Below, in pieces: positions 17,484-26,890 of a stretch of 64,000 nt of DNA; within the stretch, counting starts at the first letter, position 1; each line of letters opens with the position of its first letter. A program made the translations under genes and the position numbers. The notes below the pieces were generated by a model that was not told where the DNA came from, searched no databases, and saw only the letters and a program-made list of their open reading frames with translations. The stretch comes from Actinospineispora acaciae DSM 45401 (GTDB lineage: Bacteria; Actinomycetota; Actinomycetes; Mycobacteriales; Pseudonocardiaceae). The stretch lies in contig NZ_JIAI01000001.1 of NCBI RefSeq assembly GCF_000620785.1, positions 248,001-312,000 of the forward strand, in the 5' to 3' direction.

Positions 17484-19364
17484 ATGCGGCACGATCTGTT
17501 CAACCCGCTGACCGAGGACGAGATCAGCACCGTGGCCCGGCTGGTGCGGGCCGGGGGCATCGCCGGCGACCGGATCGGGTTCGCCGCCGTGTTCACCGAC
17601 GAGCCGGACAAGGAACTGGTGCGAGCGGGAGCCCCGGTCGCCCGCCGGGCCAGGGCGATGGTGGTGGACCGGTCCAACGGGCGGACCCACGACGTGCGCG
17701 TCGACCTCGACGAAGGGGTCGTGTCGTCCGCCGACGTGGTGTCGCAGGGCGCGGCGCCGATCCTGGTCGAGGAGTTCGAGCGGGTGGCCGAGCTGGTCAA
17801 GAAGGACCCGCGCTACCTCGACGCGCTGGCCAGGCGCGGCATCACCGACACCGCCGAGATCCAGGTCGACCCGTGGTGCGTCGGGAACCGCGCCGAAAAT
17901 AACGGCCAGCGGCTGCTCGCCGCCGTGTCGTACCAGCGCCACTTCCGCGCGGACAACGGCTACGCGCATCCCATCGAGGGCATCGTGGCGATCGTGGACC
18001 TGGCCAGCGAGCAGGTGCTGGCGGTGCACGACCACGGGGTTCGCCCGCTGACCCCGGCGCCCGGGAACTACGACGTGGCGTCCGCCGCGCCGCTGCGCGA
18101 GGACGTCGCCCCGCTGGAGATCACCCAGCCGGACGGGGTCGGCTTCGAGCTGGACGGCAACGAGCTGACCTGGCAGAAGTGGCGGCTACGGGTCGGCCTG
18201 CACCCGCTGGAAGGGCTGGTCGTGTACGGGGTCGCCTACCGCGACGGGGACGAGTACCGCGACATCCTGCACCGGGGCTCGGTCGCCGAGATGGTGGTGC
18301 CCTACGGCGACGCCGCGCCGGAGCACAGCTTCCGCAGCGCCTTCGACGTGGGCGAGTTCGGGCTGGGCAAGCTCACGAACTCCCTCACGCTCGGCTGCGA
18401 CTGCCTCGGCGAGATCCGCTACCTGGACGCCGTGCTGGCCGGCGAGAACGGCGAGCCGTACACGGTGAACAACGCGATCTGCATCCACGAGGAGGACGAC
18501 GGCATCCTGTGGAAGCACGAGGACTGGATCTCCCAGACCACCGAGATCCGGCGGTCCCGGCGGCTGGTGGTCAGCTCGATCGCCACGGTGGGGAACTACG
18601 AGTACGGCTTCTACTGGTACTTCCACCAGGACGGGTCGATCCAGGTGGAGGTCAAGCTCACCGGCATCGTGCAGACCAGGGTGGTGCCGGACGGTGAGCC
18701 GACCCCGAGCGCCACCCGGATCGCGGAGAACCTGGCCGCCTCCTACCACCAGCACATGTTCTCGTTCCGGCTGGACCTGGAGGTGGACGGGCCCGAGAAC
18801 AGCGTGTTCGAGAACGACACGGTGCCGCTGCCGGTGGGGCCGGAGAACCCGACGGGCAACGCGTTCACGCTGCGCGCCACCCTGCTGGAGAGCGAGTCGC
18901 GCGCCGGGGTGGGCCTGACCGACCCTCGGGCGGCCCGGAGCTGGACGGTGGTCAACCGGAACCGGACGAACGCGTGGGGCTACCCGGTGGGGTACAAGCT
19001 GCTGCCAGGCTGGGCGTCCTCGACACTGCTCGCCCAGGACCCGGCGCCGGTGGCCGCGCGGGCCGGCTTCACCAAGCGCAACGTGTGGGTCACCCGGTAC
19101 TCGCCGGACGAGCTGCGCGCGGCCGGCGACTTCCCGAACCAGCACCCGGGCGGCGCCGGCCTGCCGGAGTTCGTGCGGGCCGACCGGCCGCTGGTGGACA
19201 CCGACGTGGTCATGTGGTTCACCCTCGGCGTCACGCACATCCCGCGCGCGGAGGACTGGCCGGTGATGCCGGTGGAGAAGGTCGGCTTCCAGCTGATGCC
19301 GGTCAACTTCTTCGACCGCAACCCGGCGCTGGACGTGGTGCCGCCGAAGGCCTGCCACGGCTGA
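17484..19364 (+). CDS. Copper-containing primary amine oxidase
   Basis: 626 residues, full length for the family. Tyr372 in GNYEYGFYW is the precursor of the TPQ cofactor, Asp288 in SAFDVGEFGLG the catalytic base, and His422, His424 (HQH) and His585 the copper ligands. All catalytic residues are present. It oxidises primary amines to aldehydes with release of ammonia and peroxide. No signal peptide is visible, so it acts in the cytoplasm like the Arthrobacter enzymes. It lies 32 bp after the disrupted permease with RBS AGGAGAGG. The intact permease/aldehyde dehydrogenase operon at 49968 could complete the pathway. Confidence 0.95.
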   Translation: MRHDLFNPLTEDEISTVARLVRAGGIAGDRIGFAAVFTDEPDKELVRAGAPVARRARAMVVDRSNGRTHDVRVDLDEGVVSSADVVSQGAAPILVEEFERVAELVKKDPRYLDALARRGITDTAEIQVDPWCVGNRAENNGQRLLAAVSYQRHFRADNGYAHPIEGIVAIVDLASEQVLAVHDHGVRPLTPAPGNYDVASAAPLREDVAPLEITQPDGVGFELDGNELTWQKWRLRVGLHPLEGLVVYGVAYRDGDEYRDILHRGSVAEMVVPYGDAAPEHSFRSAFDVGEFGLGKLTNSLTLGCDCLGEIRYLDAVLAGENGEPYTVNNAICIHEEDDGILWKHEDWISQTTEIRRSRRLVVSSIATVGNYEYGFYWYFHQDGSIQVEVKLTGIVQTRVVPDGEPTPSATRIAENLAASYHQHMFSFRLDLEVDGPENSVFENDTVPLPVGPENPTGNAFTLRATLLESESRAGVGLTDPRAARSWTVVNRNRTNAWGYPVGYKLLPGWASSTLLAQDPAPVAARAGFTKRNVWVTRYSPDELRAAGDFPNQHPGGAGLPEFVRADRPLVDTDVVMWFTLGVTHIPRAEDWPVMPVEKVGFQLMPVNFFDRNPALDVVPPKACHG

Positions 19365-19374
19365 GGCGTGACGA

Positions 19375-20229
19375 TCAGGCGAACGACGCCCGGTGGTCGC
19401 GGACGAACCGCTCGAAGGTGACCGGGTCACGGTCGGTCAGGGTGCGCACGGTGGTGGTGACAGTCTCCGCCCCGCCGTCCCGGTAGGCCCGGCTCACCTC
19501 GATCAGCGCGTCGGCGTAGAACTCCGGTAGGCCGCGCTGCAGCATGGCCGCGCGCGCTTGCTCGTCGGTCAGCTCGACGAACCGCACCGGCTCGGCGAGT
19601 ACCTCGGTGAGCGTGGCCGCCGCCTCGTCGTAGGTGAGGGCCTGCGGGCCGGTGATGTCGTAGACCACGCCGTCGTGGCCCGCCGAGGTGAGCACGCGGG
19701 CGGCGACGCGGGCGATGTCGCGGACGTCGACGAAGCTGATCGGCGCCCGGCTGGCCGGCTGGGCGAACGCGCGGTTGCTCCTGATCGATGCGGCAAACTG
19801 GCGGGAGAAGTTCTGCATGTAGAAGTTGGGCCGCAGGAACGTCCACGCCAGGCCGGACGACTCCAGCGCGCGCTCGACCGGGCGGTGCAGCCGGGCGATC
19901 GGTGTCAGCTCCTCGTCGGCGCGCCAGACCGAGAGCTTCACCACCCGTTCCACGCCGTTCGCTTTCGCGGTCTCGACGACGTTCCGTTCGCGCGTGGTCT
20001 GGTCCGAGCCCATCGCGCCGAGCAGGAACACGGTGTCGACCCCGGCCAGCGCCGGTGCCAGCGTGGCCGGGTCGGACGCGTCCACGGTGACAGCGTCGAT
20101 GCCGTTTGCGCTGGCCTCGGCCGTTTTGGCCGGCGAGTGGTAGGCGGCGCGGACCGGGTGGCCGCCCGCCCGCAGCTCGCCGAGCAGGGCCGTGCCCACC
20201 GCCCCGCCCGCACCCGTCACCAAGATCAT
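19375..20229 (-). CDS. NmrA-like NAD(P)-binding protein
   Basis: 284 residues from ATG 20229 with GAAAGGGG as RBS. The Rossmann start MILVTGAGGAVGTALLGEL is followed by VDTVFLLGAM and VKLSVWRADEE, then the NmrA/QorB-type TFLRPNFYMQNF segment. These atypical SDRs bind NAD(P) and act as redox sensors or quinone reductases; the catalytic Tyr-x3-Lys is absent, which is normal for the group. It is convergent to the amine oxidase (10 bp apart) and divergent from the CoA ligase. Confidence 0.85.
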   Translation of the reverse strand: MILVTGAGGAVGTALLGELRAGGHPVRAAYHSPAKTAEASANGIDAVTVDASDPATLAPALAGVDTVFLLGAMGSDQTTRERNVVETAKANGVERVVKLSVWRADEELTPIARLHRPVERALESSGLAWTFLRPNFYMQNFSRQFAASIRSNRAFAQPASRAPISFVDVRDIARVAARVLTSAGHDGVVYDITGPQALTYDEAAATLTEVLAEPVRFVELTDEQARAAMLQRGLPEFYADALIEVSRAYRDGGAETVTTTVRTLTDRDPVTFERFVRDHRASFA

Positions 20230-20370
20230 TTGATGTGCCCCTTTCGTGCGTCGCGGCGATCGTGGCACGCCACCCCGACACAACCGGGGTCCGGTGAGTG
20301 GGATCGTGGCGTTGCGGCCGGCCGGGCGCACCGGGCAGAGTCCGGGCAGTTCGTCGGGAGGAGCGCGGCG

Positions 20371-21954
20371 CTGAGCGAGGTAGTCGCCCGGTGGACGGCA
20401 CGGGGCACGGCGCGGACGCCGCTGGACCTGCTGGAGCGGCGGGCGGCCGCCGCGCCCGACGACGAGCTGGTCAGGTTCGCCGACGGGGTGCCGTGCGGCG
20501 TCGGCGCCGTCGACGAGGGTGCCCGCGCGGTGGCGCGCAGGCTCGCGCCGCTGGTGCGGCCGGGGGCGCGGGTGGCCACCTGCGTGCGGCCGGGGCGCGT
20601 CGCCGTCGAACTGATCTTCGGGCTGGCCAGGCTCGGCGCCGTGGAGGTGCCGCTCGCGCTCGACGTCGCCGCCGACTCGGCGCGGGCGCTGCTGGCCGCC
20701 ACGTCGGCCGAGGTGTTCGTGGTCGGCTCCGACGTGCTGGCCGACAACCCCGGCCTGGCCGCGCTGCTCGCGGATCCGTCCACCGTGCCGAGGGTGGTGC
20801 TGGTCGGCGCCCCGGCGGCCGGGTTCCCGCTGCTGGACGAGCTGCCCGCCACCGCGCTCGGCTCGCGGCCCGAGCCCGCGCCCGAAGATCCGTTCGTGAT
20901 CGTCTCCACTTCGGGGACGACCGGGCGGGCCAAGGCCGCCGTGCTGCCGGGGTTCGCCGCGGTCCGGCACGCCCGCCGGGTCTGCGCAACCATGGGCTAC
21001 GGCCCGGGCGACGTGCTGCTCAACGTCTTCCCGTGGAACCACATCAACGTCCGGCACAGCGCGCTTTTGGCCGCGCTGCACAGCGGCGCCCGGCTGGTCG
21101 CGCTGCCCCGGTTCTCCGCCTCGGGGTTCTGGGCGGACTGCCGGCGAGGCGGAGTCACCGCGTTCAACTTCATGGGCGCGATGCTGGCGATCCTGGAGCG
21201 GCGGCCGCCGGAGCGCGGCGATCGCGAGCACGAGGTCCGGATGGCCTACGGGGCGCCGGCGCCGGTCGAGCTGGCCGCGCGGTTCCGGGAGCGGTTCGGG
21301 GTGCGCGCGCTGGAGGCGTACGCCTGCACCGAGCTCGGCGACGTCGCCGCGAACACCCCCACGGCGTGGCGACCCGGCTCGGCCGGCAGGGTGGTCCCCG
21401 AGTACGAGGTCGCGATCCTGGACGAGGCGGGCCGGCCGCTGCCGCCCGGCGAGGTCGGCCAGATCGCGGCGCGGCCCCGGCTGCCGAACATCACGTTCTC
21501 CGGCTACGCCGGCGACCCCGAGGCGACCGCCCGGGTGCTCCGGGACGGCTGGTTCCACACCGGCGACCACGGCTGCCTGGACGCCGACGGCTACCTGTAC
21601 TTCCGGGGCCGGCGCGCCGACGTGGTGCGCCGCCGGGGCGAGAACGTGGCCACCTGGGACGTCGAGCGGGTGCTCGCCGAGATGCCCGGCGTGGTCGAGG
21701 TGGCCGCCGTGGGCGTGCCGTCCGAGCTGACCGAGGAGGAGCTGCTGGTCGTCCTCAGCGCGCCTCCCGGGGCTCGGGTGGACGGCCCCGCCGTGCGGGC
21801 CTGGTGCCGCGACCGGTTGCCGCGCCACGCCGTGCCACGGTTCGTCCGCCTGGTCCCCGAGCTGCCGCGCAACCCGAACGGCAAGCTGCTCAAGCGCGTG
21901 CTCGCCGAGCACGGCGTCGACGAGACCACCTGGGACGCCGAACGCACCCGCTAG
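20371..21954 (+). CDS. CaiC-like acyl-CoA synthetase (AMP-binding)
   Basis: 527 residues if translation starts at CTG 20371. No ATG, GTG or TTG in this frame fits the N-terminus, while GGGAGGAG at 20356-20363 is ideally placed for the CTG. The ANL motifs are complete: STSGTTGRAKAAV (P-loop), YACTELG, GWFHTGDHG and the terminal NPNGKLLKR with the catalytic Lys. Among known enzymes it most resembles the crotonobetaine/carnitine-CoA ligase branch. It activates a carboxylic acid with ATP and CoA. It is divergent from the NmrA gene, with the MFS gene downstream. Confidence 0.88.
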   Translation: MSEVVARWTARGTARTPLDLLERRAAAAPDDELVRFADGVPCGVGAVDEGARAVARRLAPLVRPGARVATCVRPGRVAVELIFGLARLGAVEVPLALDVAADSARALLAATSAEVFVVGSDVLADNPGLAALLADPSTVPRVVLVGAPAAGFPLLDELPATALGSRPEPAPEDPFVIVSTSGTTGRAKAAVLPGFAAVRHARRVCATMGYGPGDVLLNVFPWNHINVRHSALLAALHSGARLVALPRFSASGFWADCRRGGVTAFNFMGAMLAILERRPPERGDREHEVRMAYGAPAPVELAARFRERFGVRALEAYACTELGDVAANTPTAWRPGSAGRVVPEYEVAILDEAGRPLPPGEVGQIAARPRLPNITFSGYAGDPEATARVLRDGWFHTGDHGCLDADGYLYFRGRRADVVRRRGENVATWDVERVLAEMPGVVEVAAVGVPSELTEEELLVVLSAPPGARVDGPAVRAWCRDRLPRHAVPRFVRLVPELPRNPNGKLLKRVLAEHGVDETTWDAERTR

Positions 21955-22070
21955 GGTCCGGCGGCGCGCCGTCTATGTACGAGTGCATCGCGCGACCACC
22001 GCGTCGTTCGATCATTGTCGGGCGTCGATGGATCAACCGCTCGGTGTGGCGGGTCTCGATACTCGGACAC

Positions 22071-23249
22071 ATGACCTTCGAGACGGGGACAAAGCGACGA
22101 TCGGTCGGCCACGCGATGCCGCACGGGCGGACGTGGGCGCCGGTGGTGGCACTGTCGGCCGCCGTTACCGTGCTTGTGGCCAGCGAGTTCCTGCCGGCGA
22201 GCGTTCTGCCCGCGATGGCTGCCGACCTCGGTGTCAGTGTCGGTGTCGCCGGGCTGGCCGTTGCGGCGACCGCGATCGCGGGCGCCGTGACCGCGCCCAG
22301 CATCGCTGTGCTGTTGCCACGCGCCGACCGGCGCTGGGTTCTTGTCGGACTCCTTGCGGCGGGCACGGTATCGAATCTCGCGGTCGCGGTCGCGCCGAGT
22401 TTCCCGATCCTGCTCGCTGGCCGGCTGGTGATCGGCGTTGCGATCGCCGGCTTCTGGTCGTTCGCGTTCGGTGCGGGCACCTACGCGGTCCCCGGCCGGG
22501 ACGGTGTGGTGTCCGCCGGTCTCGCATTCGGGGTCAGTGTCGCGTCGGTTGCCGGAGTCCCGCTCGCGTCGTTGGTGGGTGACGAGATCGGGTGGCGCGC
22601 CGCATTCGCCGGAGCGGCCGCGATCACCGCGGTTGTCGCCGTCGGGGTAGCGGCGGCGGTTCCGCCGGTTCCCGCTCACCCAGCCGCCGGGTTCGCCATG
22701 CTGCGCAGGGTCCTGGCGCGTGGGCGGCTGCTGGCGGGCGTCGTGTGCGTCCTGCTCGCCGCGCTTGGCAACTTCTCTGCCTACCCCTACATTCGGCTGG
22801 CGATCGGGCGGGTGGACTCCGAGGGCACGACGTGGCTGCTACTCGCCTGGGGCGTCGGCGGCGTTGCGGGCAGCCTGGTGGCGGGCGCGCTCGCGAGGCG
22901 GCTTCGGTTCCTGGCCGCCGCGGCGCCGCTGCTGCTCGCGGCGGGGCTGCTGGTCACCGCGACGGCGGCGTCGCTGCCGCTGCTGGCCGTTGCGATCGTG
23001 GTGTGGGGCGTCGGGTTCAACATGGTTCCGGCCGCGACGCAGCTGTGGGTGACCCGCGTGGAACCCGAGCGCGCCGAGCCGGCGACGGCGTTGCAGGTGA
23101 CGGCGTTCCAGCTGGCCATCACGCTCGGCGCCGTCGTGGGCGGGGCGCTTGTCGACAATCGCGGGGTCGCCGCCGCACTGTTGACCGGTTCCGCGCTTGC
23201 CCTGGCCGCGGGCTTAGGTTTTGCGTCGATCCGCATCGTGCGACGGTGA
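22071..23249 (+). CDS. MFS efflux transporter (Cmx/AraJ-like, DHA1 group)
   Basis: 392 residues from ATG 22071; ATG 22116 is also in frame. Twelve helices. The segment ASEFLPASVLPAMAADLGVSVG in helix 1 and the R-L-V-I-G-V-A-I-A-G-F-W-S-F motif resemble chloramphenicol/arabinose-efflux members. GC at third positions is a little lower than in the neighbours, which may reflect later acquisition. Its 3' end overlaps the convergent AraC gene by 36 bp, and the pair may form a self-contained resistance unit. Confidence 0.85.
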   Translation: MTFETGTKRRSVGHAMPHGRTWAPVVALSAAVTVLVASEFLPASVLPAMAADLGVSVGVAGLAVAATAIAGAVTAPSIAVLLPRADRRWVLVGLLAAGTVSNLAVAVAPSFPILLAGRLVIGVAIAGFWSFAFGAGTYAVPGRDGVVSAGLAFGVSVASVAGVPLASLVGDEIGWRAAFAGAAAITAVVAVGVAAAVPPVPAHPAAGFAMLRRVLARGRLLAGVVCVLLAALGNFSAYPYIRLAIGRVDSEGTTWLLLAWGVGGVAGSLVAGALARRLRFLAAAAPLLLAAGLLVTATAASLPLLAVAIVVWGVGFNMVPAATQLWVTRVEPERAEPATALQVTAFQLAITLGAVVGGALVDNRGVAAALLTGSALALAAGLGFASIRIVRR

Positions 23250-24080
23250 GGGTGAGGGCGACATCGCGCGCCAGGCCCTCGGCGCGAGGCCGTGGCGTGC
23301 GGCGAACGCCCTGCTGAACGCCGCCGCCGAACCGTAGCCGACGGCGAGCGCGACCTGGGTGACGGGTCGCGCGGGGTCGCGGAGTAGCTGCCGCGCCGCG
23401 TCCATCCGAATCTCCCGCAACACCCACATCGGGCTGGCGTCCACGGCCCGCCGGAACCGTTGCACCAGCGCCGACCGCGACAGGTGCACGATGCGGGCCA
23501 TCGACTCCAGCGTCCAGGCCGCTCCGGGACGATTCATCAGCTCGGTCATGACGGACGCCACCGCGCCGTCAACGGTGTGGTTGCTGCTCTCGGTACCTCG
23601 CCACGACGTCACGGTCGCCGCACCGAGCAGGGCTGCGTAGCCGGCGAGGAACATCGGTTGAGCGCACTCGCCGCGCACCGGGCATGTGGTGATCAGGGCC
23701 GCCACCCCGGCGTGCCGGGCGCTGAACCCACGAATGAGCAGCGGACTCGACAGCCCGCCGGGCGGGACCGCCGGGCGGAGATCGGCGACGACGATGACGG
23801 AGTCGTCGATGGCGGTCAGCCGGCGCGCCGTGCCGCCGCCGATCAGGACCGCATCCCCTTCAACCAGTGGCTGGCTGCCGCCCGCGGTGTCCAACGTGAC
23901 CGAGCCACACACCACCAGAGCCCACAGCGAGCCCGGCCCATCGCTCAGCTCCCCGCCCCTCACCAGCCGATCGTGCCGCAGCATGGTCATCTCCCATCGC
24001 GGCTCGGGCATCGGTCCTATGACGTCCTTCGGCGCTGCTAGCCCGGTCACGATGAGGCAGGACGCGGTCCACGCGATCAC
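23214..24080 (-). CDS. AraC-family regulator with cupin sensor
   Basis: 288 residues, or 265 from the Met at 24011, which better matches homolog starts (MPEPRWEMTML). The N-terminal cupin_6 region has GSLWALVVCGSVTLD and LVEGDAVLIGGG. Two helix-turn-helices fill the last 100 residues (WTLESMARIVHLSRSALVQRF and VTQVALAVGYGSAAAFSRAF). It likely controls the convergent MFS gene, whose end it overlaps. The ligand is unknown. Confidence 0.87.
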   Translation of the reverse strand: MIAWTASCLIVTGLAAPKDVIGPMPEPRWEMTMLRHDRLVRGGELSDGPGSLWALVVCGSVTLDTAGGSQPLVEGDAVLIGGGTARRLTAIDDSVIVVADLRPAVPPGGLSSPLLIRGFSARHAGVAALITTCPVRGECAQPMFLAGYAALLGAATVTSWRGTESSNHTVDGAVASVMTELMNRPGAAWTLESMARIVHLSRSALVQRFRRAVDASPMWVLREIRMDAARQLLRDPARPVTQVALAVGYGSAAAFSRAFAARHGLAPRAWRAMSPSPSPSHDADRRKT

Positions 24081-24125
24081 TATTCCCGAGCCAAGGCCGG
24101 CACCCGCATGCCGAGCGCCGCGCCG

Positions 24126-25043
24126 TCATCTCGGTGCGGTCAGGGTGCGGGCGACCTGGTGGCACTCCGCGGCGAAGGCGCGCATCCGCCGGTTCGGGCG
24201 CACGCCGGCCACCCGCAGCAGGCCCAGCGCGAGCGGCACCGCGTCGGTGATCTCCAGCGACAGCACCGGGCCCTGCTCGGCGGCGTCGGTGCGCGGCCGC
24301 TGGTTGAGGATGGTGAAGCCGTCGCCGGCGGCCACCAGCCCGCGCATCGTCTCGAAGCTGGTGGTGCGGATGAACTCCGGCGGGGTGGCGCCGGCGCGGC
24401 GCAGCATGCCGAGCATGAACCCGCGCGGCCCCGGGATGTCCAGCAGCACCATCGGGGCGCGGGCCAGCTCGCGCAGCGACGCGCTGGACCGCCCGGCGCA
24501 CGGATGCCGCTGGGAGACCAGGGCGTACGGGGTCAGCCTGGTGACCTGCTCGAACGCCATGTCGTCCGCGATGTCGAGCCGGTAGGTCAGCGCGATCTCG
24601 CAGGCCCCCGAGCGCAGCGCGTCGTGCAGCCCGGCCCCGTCGGCCTCGGTGACCTCGACGGTCAGCTCGGGGTGCCGGGACCGCAGCCGGGTCAGGACCG
24701 GCGGCAGGTAGAACGGCGCGAGCGTGACGAAACAGCCCGCGTGCAGCTCGCCGCGCAGGCTCTGCTGCAGGCTCTCGCCGGCCCGTTCGAGCTCGGTGGC
24801 CTGGCTCAGCAGCGCGCGGGCCATGTCCACCAGCTGCCGCCCGCTGGCGGTCAGCGCCACGCCGCGCGCGTGATGCCGGATGAACAGGTCGCAGCCCAGC
24901 TCGCGCTCCAGCCGCTGGATGGCCGAGGACAGCGCGGACTGCGACGCGTGCACCCGCTCGGCGGCCACCGAGATGTTGCCGGCCTCGGCCGCCGCGATGA
25001 AGTACGACAGCTGGGCCAGGGTGAACCTCGGCCGCGCTGACAA
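24126..25043 (-). CDS. LysR-family transcriptional regulator
   Basis: 305 residues. The winged HTH is at residues 6-65 (LAQLSYFIAAAEAGNISVAAERVHASQSALSSAIQRLE) and the periplasmic-binding-like effector domain spans about 90-300. It is divergent from the flavin reductase gene that opens the long catabolic run, across 117 bp holding a T-N11-A LysR box. The geometry is classic for a LysR activator of an aromatic degradation operon; the inducer is presumably a pathway substrate. Confidence 0.92.
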   Translation of the reverse strand: MSARPRFTLAQLSYFIAAAEAGNISVAAERVHASQSALSSAIQRLERELGCDLFIRHHARGVALTASGRQLVDMARALLSQATELERAGESLQQSLRGELHAGCFVTLAPFYLPPVLTRLRSRHPELTVEVTEADGAGLHDALRSGACEIALTYRLDIADDMAFEQVTRLTPYALVSQRHPCAGRSSASLRELARAPMVLLDIPGPRGFMLGMLRRAGATPPEFIRTTSFETMRGLVAAGDGFTILNQRPRTDAAEQGPVLSLEITDAVPLALGLLRVAGVRPNRRMRAFAAECHQVARTLTAPR

Positions 25044-25060
25044 CGCTAGGACCTCCCTGG

Positions 25061-25075
25061 ATCGAACTATGTGAT
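25061..25075. promoter_or_regulatory. LysR-type box (ATC-N9-GAT)
   Basis: ATCGAACTATGTGAT contains the T-N11-A core with ATC/GAT dyad symmetry. It lies 18 bp upstream of the LysR start and 85 bp upstream of the flavin reductase start, the expected place for the recognition site. Confidence 0.5.
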
Positions 25076-25160
25076 GCAGCGTAGCGAGAACATCCGTTTG
25101 AGCGCGCGCCGCCGGCCCGCGAATACTCCGTCCAGATCTTCAGCGCGGAAGGAGCGGCCG

Positions 25161-25694
25161 GTGAGCACTGCCGAACGGCTGGATCTGCTCGGCCGCTGTG
25201 ACGCCGAGCTGAGGTCGCGCTACCTGGCGGCGATGGCGCGCACGGCGGCCGCCGTCACGGTCGTGACCACCGACGGGCTCGCCGGCCGGTTCGGCCAGAC
25301 GGTCAGCGCCGCGACCTCGGTCTGCGCGGACCCGCCGACACTGCTGGTCTGCCTCTACCGCGACACCGCCGCCGCGGCCGCCGTGGCGGCCAACGGGTGC
25401 TTCGCGGTCAACGTGCTCGGCCCGCCGCAGCGGGCGCTGGCCGACACGTTCGCCGGCCGGGGCGCGGTGGGCGAGCGGTACGTCTTCGGCGAGGGCTGGC
25501 GGACCCTGCGGACCGGCGCCCCGGTCCGTGCCGACGTTCCCGCCGCCTTCGACTGCACCCTGCTCCACGAGCTGGCCGTCGGCACCCACGCCGTGCTGGT
25601 CGGCGCCGTGCGGGCGGCCGAGGCGAACGACGTCGACGGCCTGACCTACCGGGACCGGGGCTACGGCCGTCACGTCCCAGAGCCCTGCGCCTGA
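25161..25694 (+). CDS. Flavin reductase (NADH:FMN/FAD) of a two-component monooxygenase
   Basis: 177 residues from GTG 25161, supported by GAAGGAG at 25148-25154. An upstream in-frame ATG would add 30 poorly conserved residues. The flavin_reduct fold shows AAVTVVTTDG, GRFGQTVSAATSVCADPPTLLVCL and NVLGPPQRALADTFAG. It supplies reduced flavin to a partner oxygenase, most likely the acyl-CoA-dehydrogenase-like protein encoded 17 bp downstream. It matches IacG in the indole-3-acetate system by type and context. Confidence 0.88.
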   Translation: MSTAERLDLLGRCDAELRSRYLAAMARTAAAVTVVTTDGLAGRFGQTVSAATSVCADPPTLLVCLYRDTAAAAAVAANGCFAVNVLGPPQRALADTFAGRGAVGERYVFGEGWRTLRTGAPVRADVPAAFDCTLLHELAVGTHAVLVGAVRAAEANDVDGLTYRDRGYGRHVPEPCA

Positions 25695-25711
25695 CCAAGA
25701 AAGGGAAGCCG

Positions 25712-26890
25712 ATGAAGCAATGCCTCACCGACCGGCAGCGCGAGTTCGTCGAGCTCGCCGGCCGGCTGGCCGACACGTTCGCCGAACGCGCCGAGGCCCA
25801 CGACCGCGACAACACGTTCCCGTTCGACAACTACAAGGACATGCGGGAGAGCGGGTTCCTGCGGCTCACCCTGCCCGAGGAGCTGGGCGGGCTGGGCGCC
25901 ACCCAGGCCGAGGCGATCCCGGCGCTGGAGCGGCTGGCGATGGGTGACGGGGCGACGGCGCTGGCGGTGAACATGCACATCTCGCCGCTGGGCCAGTGGT
26001 CGGCGGTCTGGCGGCGCACCGGCGACCCCCGGCTGGAGACGTTCCTGCGCGACGCCGCCGAGGACAAGCTGATCTGGGCGGCGGTCACCAGCGAGATCGG
26101 CACCCCGAACCTGATGACCGACGCCAGGACCACCGCGACCAGGACCGACGGCGGGTTCGTGATCAACGGCAGGAAGAACTTCGGCACCAACACCTCGGTG
26201 GCCACGCACTGCTCCACCACCGCCCGCTACGGGGACCGGCTGCTGCTGTGCCGGGTGGCGCTGTCCGACCCGGCGGTGACGATCCACGAGAACTGGGACA
26301 TGCTCGGCATGCGCGCCACCCAGAGCAACGACGTGGAGTTCGCCGACCTGTTCGTCCCGGACGAGGCGGTGGTGCACTCGCTGCCGGTGGGGCACCTCGA
26401 CGCGCGCGTGCTGGAGACGGTGTTCTCCTGGGCGATGCCCGCGTTCGGTGCGGTCTACAACGGCGTCGCGGTGGGCGCGTTGGAGTGGGCCAAACGGCAG
26501 GTCGTGCGGCGCGGGATCGCCGCCCAGCCGCTGGTCATGGACAGCATCGCGGAGGTCGAGATCCTGCTCGAACAGTCCCGCGCGGTGCTCTACCGGCACG
26601 CCGACGAGGTCAGCTCCGGGCGGCTGCTCGCGCAGCTGAGCGTCCAGGAGGGGCTGGCCCGCTGCGGGCTGGTCAAGTACGTGTGCTGCAACAACGCGGT
26701 GGCCGCGATGACCAAGCTGGTCGAGGTGGTCGGCGGCGCGGCCTACGTCCGCAAGCTGCCCTTCCAGCGGATGTGGCGCGACGTGCAGGCCGGCCCGTTC
26801 ATGCCGTTCGCCAACCACGCCGCCCGCGAGCTGGTCGGCGCCAGCGCGCTGGGCGTCGAGCTCGCCCCGACCTCGGAGGTGCACCCATGA
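25712..26890 (+). CDS. Acyl-CoA dehydrogenase-like flavin monooxygenase (IacA-like)
   Basis: 392 residues with an acyl-CoA dehydrogenase fold: a helical N-terminal third, the mid beta domain (IWAAVTSEIGTPNL, FVINGRKNFGTNTS, MLGMRATQSNDVEF), and a helical C-terminal third. I do not see the catalytic Glu of true dehydrogenases in the usual GxYE context. Together with the adjacent flavin reductase and IacB-like gene this suggests a group D monooxygenase such as IacA, which hydroxylates indole-3-acetate. A related aryl- or heteroaryl-acetate substrate is inferred. It overlaps the next gene by 4 nt. Confidence 0.8.
   Translation: MKQCLTDRQREFVELAGRLADTFAERAEAHDRDNTFPFDNYKDMRESGFLRLTLPEELGGLGATQAEAIPALERLAMGDGATALAVNMHISPLGQWSAVWRRTGDPRLETFLRDAAEDKLIWAAVTSEIGTPNLMTDARTTATRTDGGFVINGRKNFGTNTSVATHCSTTARYGDRLLLCRVALSDPAVTIHENWDMLGMRATQSNDVEFADLFVPDEAVVHSLPVGHLDARVLETVFSWAMPAFGAVYNGVAVGALEWAKRQVVRRGIAAQPLVMDSIAEVEILLEQSRAVLYRHADEVSSGRLLAQLSVQEGLARCGLVKYVCCNNAVAAMTKLVEVVGGAAYVRKLPFQRMWRDVQAGPFMPFANHAARELVGASALGVELAPTSEVHP

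Noticed and set aside
19375..21912. An 845-codon minus-strand frame joining the NmrA-like protein to a long upstream segment
   Set aside because: The upstream part is antisense to the CoA ligase with low-complexity composition; an ATG with a good RBS begins the NmrA protein at 20229.
20298..23249. A 983-codon plus-strand open frame that seems to fuse an Arg-rich region to the MFS transporter
   Set aside because: The N-terminal 590 codons are the out-of-frame shadow of the CoA ligase; the transporter has its own ATG at 22071.
24108..25040. A 310-codon plus-strand frame opposite the LysR gene
   Set aside because: Gln/Arg/Gly-rich composition typical of the antisense of a GC-rich gene; the LysR protein on the other strand is clear.
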